A DNA stretch of 35,278 nucleotides from Chromatiales bacterium. Its GTDB lineage: Bacteria > Pseudomonadota > Gammaproteobacteria > Chromatiales > Chromatiaceae. The DNA lies in the NCBI GenBank assembly GCA_022360595.1, contig JAKSCN010000672.1, forward strand, positions 1 to 35,278. Reading direction: 5' to 3'. Positions 15,109 through 23,276 of this stretch are shown piece by piece; the stretch's first letter is position 1, and each line of letters starts with the position of its first letter. A program made the translations under genes and the position numbers. The notes under the pieces are model-generated. The model saw nothing but the letters and a program-made list of their open reading frames with translations. It did not search any database and had not been told where the DNA came from.

Positions 15109-16002
15109 TTAGAGGCCGCGCTCCTCCATCATCTGTTCAATGATCGGTTGTAGAATGATCTCCATGGAGAGACCCATTCTGCCGCCAGGCACTACGATGG
15201 TGTTGCGACGTGACATAAATGAGCCGTCCAGCATCGCCAGCAGTTTGGGGAAGTCGACATTAAACTTCTTCGGGTTGCGGAAGCGGATGACTACAAAGCT
15301 CTCATCTGGTGTGGGGATGTCACGGGCGATGAAGGGGTTTGAAGTATCCACGGTAGCAACACGCTGGAAGTTGATGTCGGTGCGTGAGAACTGCGGCGTG
15401 ATGTAGTTAATGTAGTCGGGCATGCGACGCAGGATAGTGTCGATGATCGCCTCGGCTGAATAACCACGTTCAGCATTGTCACGGTGGATCTTCTGAATCC
15501 ACTCCAGGTTAACGATAGGCACTACCCCAACACCCAGGTCAACGTGCTGTGCGACATTGTGCTCTTTTGTGCAAGTGAGGCCGTGCAGGCCCTCGTAGAA
15601 CAGCAGATCGGTACCTGCTTTGATATCTTCCCATGGGGTAAATTCACCGGCCTTTACATTCAGGCTCAGGCGCCCATTGTGAAATTCAGCCTCTTCCGCA
15701 CTGTGGATGTAGTAGCGTTTTTTTCCGGTGCCGCTTTCGCCATAGGAGCGGAACAGGGTTTCCAGAGAGGCAAAGTCATTGGCATTGGGTCCAAAGTGGC
15801 TGAAATTGGTATCGCCTTCTGCTTCGGCTTTTTTTACCGCTTCACGGAACTCCATGCGGTTCAGGCTGTGAAAACTGTCGCCCTCGATTATTGCTGCCTT
15901 GAAGCCATCACGGAAAAAGATGTGCTCAAATGCGCGCTTTACTGTAGTTGTGCCTGCGCCAGATGAACCCGTAACGGCAACAATTGGGTGTTTTTTCGAC
16001 AT
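15109..16002 (-). CDS. prkB: Phosphoribulokinase
   Basis: This enzyme phosphorylates ribulose 5-phosphate to ribulose 1,5-bisphosphate, the RuBisCO substrate, and completes the Calvin-cycle-specific pair with cbbM. The 297-residue product has the length and order of the proteobacterial class. The P-loop GSSGAGTTTVK is at 12-22, followed by the ribulose-5-phosphate-binding EGDSFHSLNRMEF, the FYEGLHGL segment, IHRDNAERGYS, and the C-terminal VVPGGRMGLSMEIILQP. The start is set at the ATG at 16002 with GAGGG at 7-bp spacing. The six-codon upstream extension lacks this. It is not in a cbb operon, as is common for this class. Regulation by NADH/AMP is known for the family but cannot be read here. 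cbbP is an alternative symbol. Confidence 0.95.
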   Translation of the reverse strand: MSKKHPIVAVTGSSGAGTTTVKRAFEHIFFRDGFKAAIIEGDSFHSLNRMEFREAVKKAEAEGDTNFSHFGPNANDFASLETLFRSYGESGTGKKRYYIHSAEEAEFHNGRLSLNVKAGEFTPWEDIKAGTDLLFYEGLHGLTCTKEHNVAQHVDLGVGVVPIVNLEWIQKIHRDNAERGYSAEAIIDTILRRMPDYINYITPQFSRTDINFQRVATVDTSNPFIARDIPTPDESFVVIRFRNPKKFNVDFPKLLAMLDGSFMSRRNTIVVPGGRMGLSMEIILQPIIEQMMEERGL

Positions 16003-16054
16003 GACAATTCCCTCGAACAAGTAAGGTATGGCTTACATTCTGACAGCGCCAATC

Positions 16055-16185
16055 ATAAAGAAAAAATAACAATATTCTCTGGTTTATATAGGAAATACTT
16101 ATGATGGGGTAGTCATACAGCGCTGATTACCCCGATTTATAGATGTTAAACAAGGGTAACTAACTGAAGTATAAAGAAAAAATAA
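16055..16185. repeat. Pair of 15-bp direct repeats upstream of prk
   Basis: ATAAAGAAAAAATAA occurs exactly at 16055-16069 and 16171-16185, 116 bp apart, in the AT-rich gap upstream of prk. The first copy is 53 bp before the ATG. Similar TTTTCTTTAT text occurs in the cbbM/cbbR gap. They could be regulator sites, UP-element-like tracts or chance in AT-rich DNA. Confidence 0.35.
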
Positions 16186-16203
16186 TTTAAGAATTTTTCT
16201 ACT

Positions 16204-17643
16204 TTAGAACAGTGCGCTGTTGAGCTGCAGGTGTAATTCGACGGCTGCAATGTAACCGAGCAGGAGAAACGGTAGCCATTTTAGATGGCTAAAGAAGGTG
16301 TAAGCACCTTTCGCCTGGCTCATGAAAGCGATACCGGCGGCCGAACCGATCGAGAGCAGGTTGCCGCTGATGCCGACGCTGAGGGTGACCAACAGCCACT
16401 GGCCGACGGACATGCTGGGCGCCATATTGAGTACGACGGACATGGCCGGGATGTTCTCAACAATGGCGGAGAAGAGGCCCGCGCTTACGTTGGCTGAGGT
16501 GGTTCCCAGGTTGGTGTAGAGAAACTCAGAAGCAAGAGTCATATAGCCGAGATACCCTAAACCACCGGCAGCCATCAGTGAACCGTAGAGAAACAGCAGG
16601 GTATCCCACTCGGCGCGAGCGACGCCAAGGAAAATATCAAAGGGCTGTTTGCCATCAACAGGGACGGGAAGTCCCAGTTGCTCCTCACCGTTGTTATATG
16701 CTTCGGGATTGCGGTAGGTACGCTTCAGGTAGAACCCGTAGATCTGCAAGTAGGAGAGTCCGGTCATCATACCGATGACTCCCGGCAGACCAAGCAGATT
16801 CTGAAATGTCACAGCGGTGAATAGGGTGGCGATGAACAGCAGGAAAATGTGCAGGGCGCCGCGACGCATAAAGACATATTTGTGCGGCACCTGAATCTTC
16901 TTGTCCGGCAGGGCAAAACTCATGGCGGTTGCCGGAATCAGGTAACCAACTAGTGCCGAAGGGAGCAGGTGAAAAAATGACCAAAAGTCGACGGGGCCGT
17001 TGGTTGCTTCAATTTGCTGCTGCCATACCATCAGGGTGCTGATATCCCCAAAAGGGCTGAAAACACCACCGGCATTGCTGGCGATCAGCACGTTCAGACA
17101 GCCAAGGCCAACAAACTGGTGGTTCTTTCCACCAATAGCGATGATCATGGCGCCAAACAGTAGCGCAGTGGAGAGATTGTCGAGCAGAGGTGATAGTACA
17201 AAACTGGCTGCGCCGGTGAGCCAGAAGACCCGGCGTACCGTATAGCCCCGGGTGCTGAGCCAGTTCTGGATGGATTGGAAAACCTTGCGCTCGTCCAGGG
17301 CGTTGATATAGGTCATTACCACCAGCATGATCAACAGCAGTTCGGCGTACTGGACTAGGTTGCGCCGTACTGTCATCTCGGCTTCCTGGCTGAGTCCCAT
17401 CTGTCCGGCGGCCCAGGCGATGATGCCCCAGATCAATCCTGCGGCCAGCAGCATTGGTTTGGATTTGCGTAGCTGAGTGAACTCTTCGCTTATAGCAAGC
17501 ACTAGTGCAATAAAGAAGATGGCGATGCAGAGATCAACAACCCAGTGCTGATAGTGAATGATCGGCGGCTTTTCTAAGGGGCCGGCAATGCTGAGTAGTG
17601 GCAGGGCGAATAACAGAATTGCTGCTAAAACTCTCTTTTCCAT
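16204..17643 (-). CDS. nhaD: Na+/H+ antiporter NhaD, copy 1
   Basis: This is a 479-residue polytopic inner-membrane protein of the NhaD/arsenite permease-like superfamily that exports Na+ (or Li+) in exchange for protons. It opens with a hydrophobic segment (MEKRVLAAILLFALPLLSIA). The family core follows: EEFTQLRKSKPMLLAAGLIW, YAELLLIMLVVMTYINALDE, SFVLSPLLDNLSTALLFGA, and NAGGVFSPFGDISTLMVW. The C-terminal block has ENIPAMSVVLNMAPSMSVGQ and GSAAGIAFM. The Asp and Ser/Thr within these membrane stretches are the probable ion-binding residues by family knowledge. It lies 109 bp downstream of a second nhaD copy, behind that copy's terminator, so it probably has its own promoter. The ribosome binding site is weak. 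Confidence 0.93.
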   Translation of the reverse strand: MEKRVLAAILLFALPLLSIAGPLEKPPIIHYQHWVVDLCIAIFFIALVLAISEEFTQLRKSKPMLLAAGLIWGIIAWAAGQMGLSQEAEMTVRRNLVQYAELLLIMLVVMTYINALDERKVFQSIQNWLSTRGYTVRRVFWLTGAASFVLSPLLDNLSTALLFGAMIIAIGGKNHQFVGLGCLNVLIASNAGGVFSPFGDISTLMVWQQQIEATNGPVDFWSFFHLLPSALVGYLIPATAMSFALPDKKIQVPHKYVFMRRGALHIFLLFIATLFTAVTFQNLLGLPGVIGMMTGLSYLQIYGFYLKRTYRNPEAYNNGEEQLGLPVPVDGKQPFDIFLGVARAEWDTLLFLYGSLMAAGGLGYLGYMTLASEFLYTNLGTTSANVSAGLFSAIVENIPAMSVVLNMAPSMSVGQWLLVTLSVGISGNLLSIGSAAGIAFMSQAKGAYTFFSHLKWLPFLLLGYIAAVELHLQLNSALF

Positions 17644-17702
17644 CTTCGTTGTATTTTTTTAGTTTAAAGTGGATGCCAAACCATGGTGGCAAGATTTAAA
17701 CA

Positions 17703-17728
17703 AAACACCCCCAATAAAGGGGGTGTTT
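17703..17728 (-). terminator. Terminator of nhaD copy 2
   Basis: AAACACCCCC and GGGGGTGTTT form a perfect 10-bp stem with a 6-base loop. On the minus strand it is followed by TGTTTAAA, 24 bp after the nhaD stop at 17753. It separates the two tandem antiporter genes. Confidence 0.8.
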
Positions 17729-17752
17729 GATTTGCTACAAGTCGATACGCGA

Positions 17753-19201
17753 TTAGAACGCTCCGGCATTGACCCACATGTGCACCAGAATACTGGCGCC
17801 GTAACCGAGGGCAATGACCGGTGTCCACTTCAGGTGCCCAAAAAAGGTGTATTTGCCGCGGGCCTGGCCCATCAATGCAACACCCGCCGCAGAGCCGACA
17901 GAGAGCATGGAGCCACCGACACCGGCGGTCAAGGTGACCAGCAGCCACTGGCCCATCGACATGTCGGGCATCATGGTGAGAACCGCAAACATCACGGGGA
18001 TGTTATCGACAATAGCCGAGAGTATACCCACCATTACGTTGGCATAGGTTGGACCCCAATCGATATACATGATCTGAGAGGTGACAGCCAGGTAGCCGAT
18101 GAAGCCGAGGCCGCCGACACAGAGAACAACGCCGTAGAAGAACAGCAGGGTATCCCACTCGGCGCGGGCCACTTTATTGAATACGTCGAAGGTGACCATG
18201 TCGCCCATTTGGCCGTCATGCTCCATCTCGGTCTCATCATCCTGCGTAGGCTGCGGATGGTCTTTGTAATAGGTCTTCTTCAGGTAGTAGCCGAAGAACT
18301 GCAGATAGGCCAAGCCCGTCAACATCCCGATAACCGGTGGCATATGCAGGAAGTTGTGGAAGCTTACCGCAGTCACAATAGTGAGCAGGAACAGCACGAT
18401 AATACGCTTTGCACCACGTTTCATCGTAACTGCTTCGCCGCCGCCAACGGGGTTTTCGTTGGGTACGGCAAAGATCATGATGGAAGCGGGAATCACCCAG
18501 TTCACCAGTGATGGCAGGAACAGTGCGAAGAAAGCCCAGAAGTCGACGGGGCCCTGGGCGGTAACGACATTTTTCTGCCAGACCATCAGAGTGGTGATGT
18601 CGCCAAATGGGCTGAAGGCGCCCCCCGCATTGGCGGCGACGACGATGTTGACACAGCCGAGCAGAACAAACTTTGTGTTGTCGCCGGCCACTGCCATCAC
18701 GACGGCACACATCAGTAGGGCGGTGGTCAGGTTGTCGGCGATCGGTGAGATGAAAAACGACAGTATGCCGGTAATCCAGAACAGTTGGCGAAAGCTAAAA
18801 CCCTTCTGTACCAGCCAGGAGCGGAGCGCTTCGAACACATTACGCTCATCCATGGCGTTAATATAGGTCATGGCTACCAGCAGGAATAGCATCAACTCTG
18901 CGTATTCGAGCAGGTTGTGGCGGACAGCCTGTTCCGCTTCAGTGGTAAAGCCGTGGCTATAGTAGACCCCGGCAATCATCGCCCAGATGATACCGGCGGC
19001 GAGCATGACCGGTTTCGATTTTCTTAAGTGTGTGAACTCTTCTGCCATGACTAGCAGATAGGCAACCGCAAACACCGCGATACTGGCGTAGCCGACCCAA
19101 TGATTGGTCAGGTCCATGGTTTCACCACCACCGCCCCCCGCGGCCAGTGCCAGCCCCGGTAGTAGCAGCATTATGAGTGCACTTAAAAAATTTCTAACCA
19201 C
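17753..19201 (-). CDS. nhaD: Na+/H+ antiporter NhaD, copy 2
   Basis: This 482-residue paralogue of the adjacent antiporter has the same membrane core: EEFTHLRKSKPVMLAAGIIW, YAELMLFLLVAMTYINAMDE, SFFISPIADNLTTALLM, NAGGAFSPFGDITTLMVW, and DNIPVMFAVLTMMPDMSMGQ. A cleavable-looking signal (VRNFLSALIMLLLPGLALAA) and a Gly-rich segment precede the first core helix, and an acidic, His-containing loop near residue 325 (DETEMEHDGQMGD) is absent from copy 1. The start is a GTG with GGAG at 7-bp spacing. The two copies clearly differ in sequence, so this is an old duplication or separate acquisition. They may differ in pH range or ion choice, which is inference. Confidence 0.94.
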   Translation of the reverse strand: MVRNFLSALIMLLLPGLALAAGGGGGETMDLTNHWVGYASIAVFAVAYLLVMAEEFTHLRKSKPVMLAAGIIWAMIAGVYYSHGFTTEAEQAVRHNLLEYAELMLFLLVAMTYINAMDERNVFEALRSWLVQKGFSFRQLFWITGILSFFISPIADNLTTALLMCAVVMAVAGDNTKFVLLGCVNIVVAANAGGAFSPFGDITTLMVWQKNVVTAQGPVDFWAFFALFLPSLVNWVIPASIMIFAVPNENPVGGGEAVTMKRGAKRIIVLFLLTIVTAVSFHNFLHMPPVIGMLTGLAYLQFFGYYLKKTYYKDHPQPTQDDETEMEHDGQMGDMVTFDVFNKVARAEWDTLLFFYGVVLCVGGLGFIGYLAVTSQIMYIDWGPTYANVMVGILSAIVDNIPVMFAVLTMMPDMSMGQWLLVTLTAGVGGSMLSVGSAAGVALMGQARGKYTFFGHLKWTPVIALGYGASILVHMWVNAGAF

Positions 19202-19539
19202 AGTTTTGCTCCATTTTTAGGAAAATTTATTGGTTACATCAATGTATCTGGTCAACTGGAGACGGTCTGTGTCGGATGAGCGACGCTCCCTGGCGGCTGT
19301 CATCAGTCGTTCAGATAGTGTTACGGCTGGCTTTTATATCACTTTAGAGATAAATACGGGAGGAGTTTAATTAGTATTGGGCCATTTGGGTATCGATTTT
19401 TTTAATCCAAGCCCATGATAACCCAATAGAAATTGCGAGAATGCCAAAATGGAGGGTATTTTGGGTTGTCCGCAGACAGCCTGATGACTGCCTGCGGAGC
19501 ACGTGAAACTGAATCTGATTATTCAGTGCAAGGGGGGAA
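19202..19539. promoter_or_regulatory. Intergenic region with possible nhaD-2 promoter and cytochrome 3' hairpin
   Basis: The 338 bp contain no convincing gene. On the minus strand, TTGACC (5 of 6 to consensus) with AATAAA at 18-bp spacing lies just before nhaD copy 2. The dyad TACAT-CA-ATGTA (19235-19246) sits in the spacer and could be an operator. An imperfect hairpin, CCGCAG(a)CAG...CTG(c)CTGCGG at 19470-19497, lies 42 bp past the cytochrome stop and may stabilise or end its mRNA. No U-tract follows it. Confidence 0.35.
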
Positions 19540-20880
19540 TTAAAGGCGCGCCTCACTCCAGGCAATGCGCTTGGGTGCTTTCAGCTCATCCGGTAGCGCT
19601 TTCATCTGTTTCACCAATCCTGGCCAGAGCAGGTTGTAGAATAGCTCGGCCCGTACCGAGTCCACTCGGCCTTTTACGGTGAAGTCGTAACTCAATACCC
19701 GCTCTTCAAACGGTTTGAGGCGCGTGTTTTTACCGACTTGAGTCGCTTGGGGCGGTGGAGCGGGCTGGCCGCTGTCGTCGGTCATGGTGTAGACGAAGAA
19801 CGCCTGTGGATCTTCCTTGGCTGGGTGTTTCTGGTAGTTCTGCCAGAGCACATTGCCTTTGGCATCCAATGCAGTCACTTTGAGCACCATATTGCGGAAA
19901 GGGGCCCCAGTTGGAACATTGTGAGGCTGGAGGTTCTTGATGGTGACCTTAGCACTGGCGTTGTCGCCACTGGCGTTGGCTTCCAGAGTCATTTTCACCG
20001 AGCGTTTCAGCATGCCCAGGTCATGCCCGCCTCCCATGGCGTGGCTGGTGACACCGTTGACCACCGGCATGTGGCAGGATTGGCAGGTCTCCTGGCTGCC
20101 CCCTTCGGCAATTTCATCGCCGGTCTGGCACAGCGGAGTGTTTTTGGGGTTATGGCGCTTGTCGTGGCAGCCCAGGCAGGCATCTGAGCTCTGCAGTGTG
20201 GCGTTTTGCTGCATCGGCAGATTCAGATCAGCGGCCTCCTCGGCGGTGATGTAGGGTTGTTTGCTGTTGTCGAGTCCCAGGTGTGGGTTCAGCTCACCTT
20301 CATCTTCGATCGCCGCGCGCAGTTTATCGGCGGCTGCTCCTTGTTCGTGCAGAAAACCGTTGGGCCCCTGGAGCTGATCTGAGAATTCGTAGGCGGCAAC
20401 GCCCAGTTGGAATTTGCCTTTCTTACCGTGAATGCCTTTGTATTTGGCCATGCTGTGGCATGAGACGCAGTTGATCCCTTCAGAGTAGGCCGGTAGTGCA
20501 TCCAGTTTGGTCTTTTTATCCAGTGCCGCGTTTGGTGCGTGGCACTGCAGACAGACGGGGTACATCCCGTTTTTGCTGGTTACCCCCTCTTTGGTCGGGT
20601 CGCCTACCAATTTCTTGTAAAAGGCGCCGTGGATGGGATCTTTCAGTGCGGTGCTCTGGGCGTGCATCGAACCTTTCCACTGTTTGTAGATCGCCTTATG
20701 GCAGTCTTTACAGGCTTCGGCGCTGACGTGATGCAGTGGCACCTCTTCACCATCCACAGTGGCTGCTTGCAGTGGGGCCTGGAGGGTCAGGCCAAAGGTG
20801 AGGGCTAGAGTGGCTTGAAGTAGCCGGGTGGATATTTGCCTTTTACGGCTCAGGGCGTGCAGCCTCCGTCTCATTGTCAT
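19540..20880 (-). CDS. Secreted pentaheme c-type cytochrome (cytochrome c-554-like)
   Basis: This 446-residue periplasmic or exported multiheme cytochrome has a Sec signal peptide in residues 1-40 (arginine-rich start, hydrophobic core LLQATLALTFGLTLQAP, Ala-rich cleavage region). Five CxxCH motifs bind heme: CKDCH (57), CLQCH (110), CVSCH (138), CLGCH (235) and CQSCH (266). Extra histidines (SMHAQST, GKRH-type segments, TSHAMGGGHD) can act as distal ligands. The first-heme context, EACKDCHKAIYKQWKGSMHA, is typical of the cytochrome c-554/c-prime group. Residues about 290-446 are heme-free and beta-rich. The substrate or partner is unknown. Nitrogen, sulfur or surface electron transfer are all possible. 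The ATG follows AGGAG at 6-bp spacing. No quinol-oxidising NapC/CymA partner or biogenesis gene is adjacent. Confidence 0.9.
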   Translation of the reverse strand: MTMRRRLHALSRKRQISTRLLQATLALTFGLTLQAPLQAATVDGEEVPLHHVSAEACKDCHKAIYKQWKGSMHAQSTALKDPIHGAFYKKLVGDPTKEGVTSKNGMYPVCLQCHAPNAALDKKTKLDALPAYSEGINCVSCHSMAKYKGIHGKKGKFQLGVAAYEFSDQLQGPNGFLHEQGAAADKLRAAIEDEGELNPHLGLDNSKQPYITAEEAADLNLPMQQNATLQSSDACLGCHDKRHNPKNTPLCQTGDEIAEGGSQETCQSCHMPVVNGVTSHAMGGGHDLGMLKRSVKMTLEANASGDNASAKVTIKNLQPHNVPTGAPFRNMVLKVTALDAKGNVLWQNYQKHPAKEDPQAFFVYTMTDDSGQPAPPPQATQVGKNTRLKPFEERVLSYDFTVKGRVDSVRAELFYNLLWPGLVKQMKALPDELKAPKRIAWSEARL

Positions 20881-20957
20881 TATAAGCTCCTATATGAGGT
20901 GGTGGTTCTGTTGTAGTTGTGGTCGGGGTGTACCCGGAGGATAAGATACTCAGTTGC

Positions 20958-20998
20958 AAAGAGGGGCGAATTAACAATTGTCATTGACTCCCCTCTTT
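20958..20998. promoter_or_regulatory. Long-spaced inverted repeat upstream of the pentaheme cytochrome
   Basis: AAAGAGGGG (20958-20966) and CCCCTCTTT (20990-20998) are perfect 9-bp complements. They flank a 23-bp AT-rich loop that contains the palindrome ACAATTGT. The element lies about 80 bp upstream of the cytochrome ATG. A regulator site or RNA hairpin is possible. The proposed role is inferred from position only. Confidence 0.4.
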
Positions 20999-21127
20999 CA
21001 AATGATGCTGACAGTGTGATTTTACGTTGGCACTCGAATCAATTGGCGATCGTGAGATTTGCCGTTAATGTCTTCTAAAACGCGGCAAAACCCACAGTTG
21101 GGAAGTCTGCAGGTGGGGTGTTATAGG

Positions 21128-21150
21128 AAAAAATGCCGATTTAATCGGCA
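21128..21150 (-). terminator. Rho-independent terminator containing the stop codon of the DUF3047 gene
   Basis: On the minus strand, TGCCGAT-TAA-ATCGGCA is followed by TTTTTT. The three loop bases are the TAA stop codon itself, so coding sequence and terminator overlap. Confidence 0.88.
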
Positions 21151-21800
21151 GAGAAATAGATGTCGCCGTAATAGGCGGTGGCTTGTTGCCCGGAGTTGTC
21201 GGTGTCTGTCATCAGGGCAACGGTGGTGATTTTATCAAACTCATCGCCAAACAGTGCCTTGAAATCCTCTTTGACATTACGCTTTTCGGTGATCCATTGG
21301 CCGCTTTGCCGGTCGCCTGATTGCAATGCGATCATTCTGGCGTTGCCGGTATAGACGTTGTGCCAACGGGTACCGGTCGGCTGATTGCTCGACCAGACGT
21401 AGTTGACCGCTTTGGTGCTCCAGGGGAAGAACCCCTCTTTCACCACATAGATACGGGCGGGGTAGTCGTCTCCCTCTTTGCTCTGCTCGTCCACGCCATT
21501 GAGGACTTTATCGACCCGCCAGCGCCAGTTCAGGTAGGGAGTGCGATTGAGATCAACGGTAATCGATTTAAACAGACCGGAAGCGGCGTTGCTGCTTTGG
21601 GCTTTGATGATCTGCTGTCCATCCGACTGCTGGAGCTGGTACTGGGTGCGGTTTTTGAACTCGTGCTCCTCCCACCCGTCGAGGCCGGTGCTGGAGAAGC
21701 TTCCAATGTGGAGTGATTCAGCCCAGGAGCTGGTCATTATCATCAGTGAACCGACAGCGGCACTCGCACACATAAGTGTTAGGCGTGCTCCATAAGTCAT
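21141..21800 (-). CDS. DUF3047 family secreted protein
   Basis: This 219-residue exported protein has a signal peptide in residues 1-28 (hydrophobic run LMCASAAVGSLMIMTSSWAE). The mature part matches the DUF3047 family: YLNWRWRVDKVLN, EGDDYPARIYVVKEGFFPWS, KAVNYVWSSNQPTGTRWHN, MIALQSGD, KRNVKEDFKALFGDEFDKI, and VALMTDTDNSGQQATAYYGD. Family function is unknown, and the many conserved Trp, Tyr and Asp residues suggest a lectin-like beta-sandwich. The ATG is preceded by a GGGGAGGGG-type ribosome binding site. It lies 63 bp after the glcD-like gene in the same orientation and may be the end of that operon. A strong terminator overlaps its stop codon. Confidence 0.88.
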   Translation of the reverse strand: MTYGARLTLMCASAAVGSLMIMTSSWAESLHIGSFSSTGLDGWEEHEFKNRTQYQLQQSDGQQIIKAQSSNAASGLFKSITVDLNRTPYLNWRWRVDKVLNGVDEQSKEGDDYPARIYVVKEGFFPWSTKAVNYVWSSNQPTGTRWHNVYTGNARMIALQSGDRQSGQWITEKRNVKEDFKALFGDEFDKITTVALMTDTDNSGQQATAYYGDIYFSAD

Positions 21801-21863
21801 GCTCTTCCCCTCCCCGTAGGTCTGTTCATTAACCGACTTTGGCGGGCTGGGAAAGTTCCTCGA

Positions 21864-23276
21864 TCAGGGCGTTGGTGGGAGTGCCTTGCCGGGGTTGAGT
21901 ATACCGTTGGGGTCGAACTGTTTACGGATGTCGTTCATCAATCGCAGTGTAACCGGGTCGATTTCGCGTCCGACAAAATCGCGCTTTTCCAGCCCCACCC
22001 CGTGCTCTCCCGAGATAGTGCCACCCAGCTCCAGGACGCTGTTGAACATGCTGTCCAACGCCTGATGGGCACGTGCCATCTCCTCCGCATCATCAGGATT
22101 GGCAAGCAGATTGACATGGATGTTTCCGTTGCCGGCATGGCCAAAATTGACAATGGTAATTCCGGTCTGTTGGGAGAGTATCTCCAGTCGCTCGATCAGA
22201 TCGGGAATACGTGAAACCGGCACCACCACATCTTCGTTGATTTTTTTGGGTGCGACATTGCGCAAAGCGGGGGAGAGCGCTTTGCGGGTTTTCCAGAGCT
22301 TGGCGACCTCGGCATCGGTACGGGCAACGGTCAGCTCCAGCAGGCCATCTACTTGTGCTGCGTCGCTGACTGCCTGCACGGCGTGATCCAGATAGTGGCT
22401 GGGGCCATCCACCTCGATCATCAGCATAGCACCGACTTCCGGGGCCAACTGCAGGTCGGAGTAGCTGCGCACCATCTCTATGGCGCGTCCGTCCATGAAC
22501 TCCAGGGCACAGGGGGTAACGGGTTGCGCCATGATTGCCGAAACGGCTCGGGCAGCGGCATTCACATCGCGATAGCTCACCTGCATGGTGCGCTTTGCTT
22601 CTGCGATTGGGGTCAGCTTGAGTACCGCTTCGGTAATGACTGCCAGGGTTCCTTCCGAGCCGATCAGGAGACGGGTCAGATCGTAGCCGACCACTCCTTT
22701 GGTGGTGATGACTCCGGTCTTGATCTCTTCCCCCAGGCCGGTGACGGCGCGCAAACCAAGGGTATTCTCTCTTGGAGTGCCGTATTTGACAGCCCTGGGG
22801 CCGGCTGTGTTGTAGGCGAGATTACCCCCGATGGTGCAGACCGCTGCACTGGTTGGATCGGGTGGCCAGAAGAAGCCGTGTTCTGCCGCTTGCTGTTGCA
22901 GGGTCTGATTGGTGACGCCCGGTTGCACCCGGGCAATGCGATTGGCCGGATCAATCTCCAGAATCTTATCCATTCGCTCCAGCGATAGAACAACACCGCC
23001 ATGATCCGGCACCGTGGCGCCGGTAGTGCCGGTACCTTTGCCACGGGCGATCAGCGGCAGTTTTTCACGGTTGCAGAGGCGGACAATATCGCGTACCTGT
23101 TCGTGCTCGTAGGCAAAGACAACGGCTTGCGGTAGGGCGTGGCGGCGGCTGTTGTCGTAGCCGTAGGCCCAGCAGTCGGCCGGCGCGGTGAGTACCGACT
23201 CTGCGCCGACTATCTGCTTTAGTTCATCAATCACTTCTTGATCAATCTTTGGCTGTTCCCGTTCAGATGTACTCAA
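21864..23276 (-). CDS. glcD: FAD-linked oxidase, glycolate oxidase GlcD / D-lactate dehydrogenase-like
   Basis: This 470-residue flavoprotein of the PCMH/VAO fold oxidises a 2-hydroxyacid. Its FAD-binding N-domain shows LIARGKGTGTTGATVP, the ARVQPGVTN segment, WPPDPTSAAVCTIGGNLAYN, GVVGYDLTRLLIGSEGTLAV, and a C-terminal oxidase domain with NFGHAGNGNIHVN and SGEHGVGLEKRDF, where the His residues bind substrate or metal. Glycolate is attractive because RuBisCO oxygenation makes it in this autotroph. D-lactate or D-2-hydroxyglutarate fit equally. GlcE and GlcF are not adjacent. The start is a TTG inside the last codons of dolP, giving a 14-base overlap and probable translational coupling. An internal GTG at codon 16 is the alternative start. 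Confidence 0.88.
   Translation of the reverse strand: MSTSEREQPKIDQEVIDELKQIVGAESVLTAPADCWAYGYDNSRRHALPQAVVFAYEHEQVRDIVRLCNREKLPLIARGKGTGTTGATVPDHGGVVLSLERMDKILEIDPANRIARVQPGVTNQTLQQQAAEHGFFWPPDPTSAAVCTIGGNLAYNTAGPRAVKYGTPRENTLGLRAVTGLGEEIKTGVITTKGVVGYDLTRLLIGSEGTLAVITEAVLKLTPIAEAKRTMQVSYRDVNAAARAVSAIMAQPVTPCALEFMDGRAIEMVRSYSDLQLAPEVGAMLMIEVDGPSHYLDHAVQAVSDAAQVDGLLELTVARTDAEVAKLWKTRKALSPALRNVAPKKINEDVVVPVSRIPDLIERLEILSQQTGITIVNFGHAGNGNIHVNLLANPDDAEEMARAHQALDSMFNSVLELGGTISGEHGVGLEKRDFVGREIDPVTLRLMNDIRKQFDPNGILNPGKALPPTP

Noticed and set aside
17669..18866. Long plus-strand frames (280 and 170 residues) opposite nhaD copy 2
   Set aside because: They are antisense to clear NhaD membrane motifs, with low-complexity His/Asp-rich translation typical of shadow frames.
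19371..19565. 64-residue minus-strand open frame with a hydrophobic stretch between the pentaheme cytochrome and nhaD
   Set aside because: Its start lies inside the cytochrome coding end, there is no ribosome binding site, and no family is recognised. The hydrophobic run alone is not enough.
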